In this document: positions 57,827 to 64,000 of the stretch, one piece after another
How the letters are laid out: each line of letters opens with the position of its first letter
Numbering within the stretch: position 1 is the stretch's first letter
Assembly: GCF_958450345.1 (NCBI RefSeq)
Contig: NC_088780.1
Span: 128,168,226 to 128,232,225, forward strand
Length of the DNA: 64,000 bases
Direction: 5' to 3'
Origin: Calliphora vicina
Lineage: Eukaryota; Arthropoda; Insecta; Diptera; Calliphoridae
Position numbers and translations under genes: made by a program
Notes under the pieces: generated by a model
What the model saw: only the letters and a program-made list of their open reading frames with translations
What the model was told of the DNA's origin: nothing
Database searches by the model: none

Positions 57827-58384
57827 TATTCTTTTTATGAAATATTATTTCAGAAGATCTCACTAAAACCCTAAAAACTCACACATCGCTCATTTGCTGC
57901 AACAACGTTATAATTCATAAAAAGTCGTTTCGAGAAAAACATCTTTGAATATTTTAGGACATTTTACTATTTCTTAAATAAATTTTCAACAAATCATGCG
58001 ATTTCAGAAATATAAATAGATGTTAATATTTTCTAATCTGTATTTAACACAAATTTTTACTTATCAAATATACGAGAAAACATGAATTTTAATTTTGATG
58101 TTTACAACAAAAAAACACTTGCAGCAAATAGGCGATATGTTTACAAAAATTATCTCAAATACCTTATTTGCTGTTTTTTATGCTTTGTACACAAAATTCG
58201 TTGTTGTATTTTCAATTTAAAATTAAAATAGAAATTATTCGGTTAATCGAACAATTTTAAATTAACCGATTATTAACCGAATAAATCTTAACCTCGATTA
58301 ATTATTTGCTCGATTAACCGATTAAACCAAAAAACCGATTAATTGAATACCCTAATGTCCACTAATACGCCGACTTATTAAATA

Positions 58385-58907
58385 CATCGGTCTGTGATCA
58401 ATCATATTTCAGACCAAAATTCGATTACTTATATAAAAACTCACAATAGCTTAAATCGATAATAACTTGGCCAATAAGCGTTTAATCAAGAAAAGGAGCT
58501 CGATCTGTGATCTATCAGAATTCAGAATATCTAAACTTGGCCAATAAGCATTTAATCAAGAAAAGGAGCTCGATCTGTGATCACTCATATTTCTGACCAA
58601 AATCGATTTTTTATATAATAACTCAAAATATCTAAATTCGCTAATAACTTGGCCAATAAGCATTTAATCAAGAAAAGGAGCTCGATCTGTGGTCACTCAT
58701 ATTTCTGACCAAAATCGATTTTTTATATAAAAACTCAAAATATCTAAATTCGCTAATAACTTGGCCAATAATCATTTAATCAAGAAAAAGAGCTCCATCT
58801 GTGATCACTCCTATTTCTGACCAAAAATCGATTTTTTATATAAAAACTCAAAATATATAAATTGGATAATAACTGGGCCAATAAGAGTTTAATCAAGAAA
58901 AGGAGCT
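58385..58907. repeat. Second block of the 112-bp satellite
   Basis: About five units with GAGCTCGATCTGTGATC, ACTTGGCCAATAAGC and ATCGATTTTTTATATAA follow the hAT-like element. One unit is shortened to about 67 bp (58494-58560). These copies differ more from each other than those at 1-1506 (for example AAGCATTTAATC instead of AAGCGTTTAATC). The block ends at 58907 in a different repeat. Confidence 0.9.
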
Positions 58908-59400
58908 GTGATTTTGGTCAAACAGGGGTTTTTTCTTATCTATGTAACTTATTACCTAATGTTCTTAGCAAAATGTGTCCCAAATAGTTTAGATAGCTCT
59001 TTCGAAATAAAATATTTAAAAAATAAAATAAAAAATTTTTAATTTTTTTTTCCGAAATCAAAAACTTTTTTGACTTTTTTTTTTAAATGGGCCCTATTTT
59101 TTTCTTCCTTGAAGACCTATTTGGTCGCTTAGTGGGATGCGAGTGGGATATCTATCAAAATAAATATTTTGTAACTCAAAACATAAAATTTTTGACTTTT
59201 TTTGCAAAATCAAAAACTTTGTTGACTTTTTTTTTCAAAATGGACCCTTTTTTATTTTTTTTTTAGCTCAAACAAAAGCTTAGATATTATCCTTGAAGAC
59301 CCTTTTGGTCGCTTAGTGGGATATCTATCAAAATAAATATTTTATAACTCAATAAATACAATTTTTGAATTTTTTTTGCAAAATCGAATTTTTTTCCAAT
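58908..59400. repeat. Tandem repeat, about 180-bp unit
   Basis: GAAGACC..TTTGGTCGCTTAGTGGGA occurs at about 59115 and 59296. Each is followed by ATCTATCAAAATAAATATTT and a T-rich TTGACTTTTTTT zone. An earlier, partial unit starts near 59000. Confidence 0.65.
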
Positions 59401-59429
59401 ATGAGCATAGGTCTTTTCCTTTAAGGTTT

Positions 59430-60125
59430 GTAAAGGTTTGTAGAATTATCTTTAAACCTACGACCTGTAGTTTGATCACAAGGTTTACATGGATGAACGG
59501 ACAGACGGACTGACATCGCTTAGTCGACTCAGAAAGTGATCCTGAGCAGATTGGTATACTTTAAGGTGGGTGTTGGGACAATATTTTTGTGTGTTGCAAA
59601 CAACAGCCCTAACCCATTATACCTCCTCCACTATGGTGGTGTAGTTTATAAACATGCACTTTTCTTAATAAAACTTTTTTGTATACTAATACATTTTTTT
59701 CTATATTTTAATTTGACCTTTATATATATAAAGGATGAAATTTTGACATTTAGTATAGAATATTAAGGTCTTTAACACACTATTTCTTTAAAAGGAATTT
59801 ATTGGCAATCTTAAAGGATAAACATTTTAAAGGACATTTTTGACATCTTTTGATCCTTACAGGATTAAATAAAGATAATACAAAATATTTTACAACTCTT
59901 CTTGTTCTTTTGACATACAATTTGACATTGTTGGAATAGCAGGAGTATTTTTAAGTATTTTTTTGAAAAATGTACTTCTTTGAAACTTTGAAGTCCTTAA
60001 AAAAGGACACAGGATCACGAAATGAAAAACTGAAAACAGTTTTTCTACATTAAATTTATAGTTTCAGACGTATATCATCCGGTTCGTGTCTAACGAATTT
60101 TTTCTCTATTTGTCGGACGGTGTTA
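59430..60125. repeat. Second copy of the right half of the 26083-27710 element
   Basis: Colinear with about 27030-27705: GATCCTGAGCAGATTGGTAT, CAACAGCCCTAACCCATTAT, GATCCTTACAGGAT and finally CAGACGTATATCATCCGG, GTTCGTGTC and GGACGGTGTT. The match includes both the inserted module and the right TIR, so the insertion happened before this copy was made. The frame shared by both copies is non-coding. Confidence 0.8.
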
Positions 60126-60139
60126 TATCAACATAAGGC

Positions 60140-61360
60140 ATATTATGACTTATTTTGGGATTCAATTTAACTTTTCTGCAAACACTATTCTGAATGAATA
60201 TTTTTTTCTCAAATCGCTTTAATATTTCATATTTACAAAATGTCCATCAACACACAGTATTAAATTAAATTATACTTTTGTAAGCTTTGATGAACTTTTT
60301 GAAGTCTAAAATCCATTGGAGTGAATTAAACCCTAAATGTTAATGCGCCTAATTTCTTCGTACGCGTTCTAGCAATGTTTGGCCAATTATGAAAGTCTTG
60401 CACAATAATGTTGACATTTCAAGACACATACATTTGATATTAAACATTTGTTTGCCATGCATCTCTTCAAAAAAAGGTCTAAAATCATATGGCCCTTTTA
60501 AACCTCATTTCAACCCCAAAGCCTGTAACAAATTGCTATGGTCATATATGAAACTTTCCAGTGTTTGAAGTATTTAGAATACAACTACGGTTTCTGCATG
60601 TTGTTGTTGTTGTTGCTTTTAGCCAATTTTTGTTCAGTCTTATTTTTTTACATCTTCATTTACATTTGCAGATGACACTATCGCTATTGAAACTATTATA
60701 TATTTTTTTGTTTCATCTGTGGGTCTTCTGCAACAGAAGTGAAAAAACATTTTTTTGTTATTGTTGTTGGGGTAAAAAGAACCAACAAACTACAAACGAA
60801 ATCAAATAAAAGAAACCCCAAACGAGAGAAAAAAATAGGGGAGTATGAAAGGAAACAAACATAGAAAAGTGGAAAATGTAGGGAAATAAAAAAGAAATAT
60901 TTATCTTTGTTAAAGCATATTTTTTTTTGTTTTGTTTTCCGTAACGCACGAATGAATTTTTGGCAATTTTTGATGTTGTTGTAGTAGCAGAATTTTTCCC
61001 TTTTTTTTGCCTACTCCCATCTAGTATTATGCCCTACATAGCTACAATTGGTATTATGCTGTTGCTTTTACAACTTTGTTTAGTAAATATGACATGAAAT
61101 ATGCTGTAGTGAACTATATAGTCAGGCTGGCTAGATTAAACTATACTTCTGTGTTGTTTTTTTTTTTTTGTGTTTTATAGTTACATTTGCGATTTTTTTT
61201 ATACTATAAATTTTGTATGAAATTGCAATTTTTTTGTTTGCTTCTCTATGAATTTTGTTTTCGCATGAAAGAGGTACGAGGTATTATGTGAATGGTTTAG
61301 TAACACATATACCTACGTGCATAAATTCATATAGATTTACAAACCAGCTCACACATGCTC
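60140..61360. other. AT-rich DNA, nothing recognised
   Basis: Contains a GTT trinucleotide run near 60598-60616 and an A-rich stretch at 60780-60910. No gene is supported. Confidence 0.35.
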
Positions 61361-61372
61361 ATACCTACGTCA

Positions 61373-61395
61373 TTAGGGTGGCCATTATTTTGCCC
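61373..61395. repeat. Isolated TAGGGTGGCC terminus
   Basis: TAGGGTGGCCATTATTTTGC resembles the TAGGGTGGC end of the hAT-like family. It lies 200 bp beyond the end of the GRWDEHMM block and might be the terminus of the element carrying that gene, but no partner end is seen. Confidence 0.3.
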
Positions 61396-61573
61396 TTTTC
61401 TGCCAAAATTTAAAAGTGATTTCAAATATATCCGATACCCTGCTTCTAAAATAAAAGATTTTAAAACCCTTCATTTAATTTATTTTACAGGTTCTTTTTT
61501 AAAATGTTCTACGATGGAGGTGCAAAAGACACTCCCTTGTGATACGGGAACAATCCTAAAATTGCAGAAACAA

Positions 61574-62708
61574 CATCATATGTTCATCCCAGCGACCGAC
61601 AGTGGGGGAAATGAAAAAAAAGTAAAAAACTAATCTGTAACTTCTAAACAGATAAACAGTCCGATTTTAATAAAATTTCTCACGACTATAGAAAAGGTGT
61701 AGCTGATTATAAATGGGGTCTTGAGGCTCCTCCTTAGTGTTTGAAGTCCAAATTACTCCCCAGTCGTTAAATTAGAAGTTAACGATTTTTTTCCATTTTT
61801 TTTTAATTTCACCACTGTGCGACCTTTTCACTTTTAAATCTTGATGAAAACGTTCTCCTTATTCTTTGCTACACGATCAAAGATTTGTAAAGCTTATTAA
61901 AAGGTTTGTATTTAATTCCACGTCATTTTCAGCCGTCTGTTTTCCTAAGACATTTTTCTTAACGGCAAAACCGCTTCTATTAAATCCTTCATTGAATGTA
62001 TAAAATCGTTGTCTTATATTAATAGTCGTATTTCTGGGCCATCAAAAATACCAGCTTTTCTGTATACAAACCTGGAAAATTTCTGCTTTTGGTTCCTAAA
62101 CTTTTCTACAACATTCCCTTGAGCATCAGCAACATAAAAATATTGACCCGGAAGCTGCGAAAAATTTTCCATACGTACGTTTATATATTTTACGATTATA
62201 TATTTTTTGTATAAAATTTAACTTCAATTTCCGTGCTCTGTCTATGGCCTTTAAATTTTTCGCAGAGTTCCTGTCAGGAACTTTTTGAGTCTTGTGTGTT
62301 TTTAAACCTGCATTGGCTTTAACTTTTCGTACCAAATAGTCCTAGAACTGAACTAATTGGACTGCTTTTCTACCGGATGTGTTGGAAGCTCTTTTGAAAA
62401 TGCATTCTATTTATTGGCTTTAGAAACATCATGTGGACCATTCCTTCTACATGAACCAGGTTTTCTATCAACGGACAACTTTTCCCGATACAGTTTAATA
62501 ACATTGAAATCAGTTTGACGGCAGAACTTTGATTGTTTGGCCAACTTTTTGTAGGACCAAGTTGGGTTTTTTTTTGAAAATATTTAATAATTTTAGTAAA
62601 CACTTTTTTCTCGTCATTCATTTTAATTACATTAACAATAAATTTAATTGACATTAAACATAATAACTGACATGCTTTACAAAGGTAACTTAATAAAAAA
62701 AATATCAA
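61574..62708 (-). pseudogene. Worn relative of the 35485-36081 transposon protein
   Basis: The minus strand shows a long frame at 62370-62708 (PTKSWPNNQSSAVKLIS, PLIENLVHVEGMVHMMFLKP), then KANAGLKTHKTQKVPDRNSA and KLKLNFIQKIYNRKIYKRTY at 62126-62335. Next, in another frame, come FYVADAQGNVVEKFRNQKQ and GIFDGPEIRLLI near 62025-62054, and GERFHQDLKV at 61831-61857. After a 222-bp inserted MITE it resumes with GRWDEHMM at 61574-61597. GIFDGPEIR, GERFHQDLK and GRWDEHMM correspond to IFVGPQIR, GEHSHQDLK and QGFWNQNM of the other copy. Stops and frame changes show decay. That the upstream frames belong to the same gene is inference. Confidence 0.65.
61598..61819. mobile_element. Transib-like MITE, 222 bp, 5-bp duplication
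   Basis: The right terminus read inward is CACAGTGGTGAAATT; the left terminus reads GACAGTGGGGGAAAT. CGACC flanks both sides exactly (61593-61597 and 61820-61824). Removing the insert and one CGACC restores the neighbouring conserved protein order (GERFHQDLKV before, GRWDEHMM after), which confirms the boundaries. CACAGTG ends with a 5-bp GC-rich duplication are the Transib signature. Confidence 0.8.
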
Positions 62709-62729
62709 TTAATACTTGGGTTAAAAGTG

Positions 62730-63060
62730 TTTTAAGGTTTTTTCGATCTCAGTCCTAGAGATTTAAAATTACGTACGTGTTCCAAAAAAACAATATGAAA
62801 AAAAATATTAAAAAATTAACAAAATTGTACAAACAAAATTTCCTTCAAATCCGACAATTTTTTATCGATCATGACGTTAACCCATACAAAATTCTTTTCA
62901 TCAAGCGTTTTTTTTAAATGTAAAGTTTGTAATTCGAGTTATGTTTGAAATTCAAAACATTAAATAAGGATTATTCGATTTTGCTCAAATATTCAGCATT
63001 TAGTTTTTATTTGACGGAGAACCAAAAAGTGTAAATTAAGGGCCTGCCTAATGTACATAG
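62730..63060. other. No recognised feature
   Basis: AT-rich DNA between the pseudogene and the next repeat module. Confidence 0.3.
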
Positions 63061-63069
63061 ATGTAGTAG

Positions 63070-63480
63070 TATATGTAAATGGTTATACCCTACACATCCA
63101 TAGTGGAGAGAATATATTGGGTTAGTGCTGATGTATGTAACGTGCAGAAATATTGTGCGTGCATCTGTCCGTCCATGAAAATCTTGTAAGCAAACTACAG
63201 TTCACAATTTTAAAGCTAATTCGAAATTTGGCACAAACTTCGATATTGCCCCAAGGACTAAGCCTGTTGAATTTGTTTAGAATTGAATCATTATTTCTCC
63301 TAGCCCCCATACAATTGGCCTATTTGAAAATAGTTAAGCTCCCATAATAATCTTAATTATAAACATATCCAAAGAAAATTCACTTCCGAAAATCACTTTA
63401 TCGAGCATAAATATCTTAAAAATTTTGGTATTCAAATAATATTCAATACAAATAAATTTCATATCAGGGAGGATCCATGT
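63070..63480. repeat. Interspersed repeat module
   Basis: TACCCTACACATCCATAGTG, GCATCTGTCCGTCCATG, ATTGCCCCAAGGACTAAGCC and CATTATTTCTCCTAGCCCCC mark the same class as 17130-17760 and 26530-27300. Non-coding. Confidence 0.5.
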
Positions 63481-63591
63481 GAAAGCGGACAGCAGTCGGA
63501 TTTACCATCTCCGATTTTAATGACATTTACCACATACATAATATATTCAATAATTTTATCATATCAGTGACCTTTTCAATGGAAACTCATA

Positions 63592-63968
63592 CCATTTCAA
63601 AAATATCGCGATTTGAAAATTGAAAAATTTGTTAAAATTGTCTAAAACTATATTCACATAATTTCCCATAACTTTGAAACTACTCAAAGACCAGGATAAT
63701 TTTTGATTCCAAATTTATTGTCCTTAAAATTGATTGAATAAAATTGTTTACTACATTGAAATATATACTCCGAAAGCTGATCTTTAACCTATTGGAAGTA
63801 AACAATTTTATACACACCATTTTAAGGACAATATCTTTGCCTTTATAATGGAATTAAATATTATGCTGGTCTTTGAGTAGTTTCGAAGGTATGGGAAATT
63901 ATGTGTATATAATTTTAGACAATTTTAACAAATTTTTAAATTTTCAAATCGCGATATTTTTGAAATGG
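63592..63968. repeat. Long hairpin, arms about 165 bp
   Basis: The left arm (63592-63753) and right arm (63797-63968) are inverse copies: CCATTTCAAAAATATCGCGA, AATTTGTTAAAATTGTC, ACTACTCAAAGACCAG and ATAAAATTGTTTACT each have their complement on the other side. The loop is about 43 bp. The similarity may continue past the window end. No coding frame is present. Confidence 0.8.
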
Positions 63969-64000
63969 AATGGGTTTGCGATGAAGAAATCATTGATTTG

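Larger units (their letters stand above)
54787..58354. mobile_element. hAT-like element, 3568 bp, perfect 8-bp duplication
   Basis: Both termini share TAGGGTATTCAAT (inverted). ATGTCCAC flanks both ends exactly (54779-54786 and 58355-58362). Subterminal zones of about 130 bp are filled with ATTAACCGATTAA on both sides (54797-54925 and 58235-58345). The interior contains a rosa mariner (55045-55993) and a second nested TIR element (about 56514-57826). No hAT transposase is recognised, so the element was non-autonomous or its gene has been lost. Confidence 0.85.

Noticed and set aside
60561..60949. Overlapping plus and minus frames around GTT and A-rich tracts.
   Set aside because: Explained by simple sequence; no domain is recognised.

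Overview
This is AT-rich, gene-poor repeat DNA from a fly nuclear genome. The presence of rosa-type (DD41D) mariner, Tc1 and DD34D mariner, Helitron, LINE and many hAT-like elements, together with a 112-113 bp satellite, suggests a brachyceran dipteran, probably a calyptrate such as a blowfly or muscid. That assignment is an inference from repeat style. I found no intact host protein-coding gene, no rRNA, no CRISPR array and no bacterial-type operon. All protein-coding signal I can recognise is decayed transposon coding sequence; a few short exon-like islands remain unassigned.

Layout. 1-1506: satellite array of a 112-113 bp unit. 1507-6120: unique-looking AT-rich DNA with short TIR elements (3511-3945, about 4117-4670, 5899-6036). 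6120-11540: an inverted-repeat element split by a 3.6 kb Helitron-like element (7179-10799) packed with a two-type minisatellite. 14551-17040: TIR elements, a 331 bp Helitron MITE (16006-16336), a Harbinger-like MITE (16530-16774) and a tRNA-like sequence. 18590-20070: decayed autonomous Helitron (minus strand) with Pif1-type helicase remnants. 20624-21605: hAT-like element with a perfect 8-bp target duplication. 24280-27710: DD34D mariner wreck split by other insertions, then a long-TIR element. 28302-28527: MITE. 28917-31400: two Tc1 transposase remnants with a spaced motif array between them. 31930-33985: tandem repeat and a second hAT-like element. 34542-36903: a TIR element with a perfect 8-bp duplication and a 198-codon ORF of a widespread but poorly characterised transposon protein family. 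38925-41050: LINE remnant split by repeats. 41843-42957: hAT-like element with long TIRs. 45995-46608: 0.6 kb foldback. 48390-48600 and 49312-49532: motif array and piggyBac-type MITE. 54787-58354: 3.57 kb hAT-like element with a perfect 8-bp duplication, carrying a nested rosa mariner and another TIR element. 58385-58907: the 112-bp satellite again. 59400-60135: second copy of the long-TIR element's right half. 61574-62708: a second decayed relative of the 34542-36903 protein, hit by a Transib-like MITE. 63592-63968: another long hairpin.

The window is best read as a nested archaeological record of DNA transposons. The most interesting signals are: (i) two copies of the unusual transposon protein family, one with defined termini; (ii) a group of elements ending in TAGGGT or TAGGTT with 8-bp duplications and dense subterminal repeats; (iii) termini identical to the V(D)J/Transib heptamer CACAGTG with a 5-bp duplication; (iv) two long near-perfect hairpins that could feed small-RNA pathways; and (v) a spaced TTGGG-ATTTCAT motif array found at two loci.
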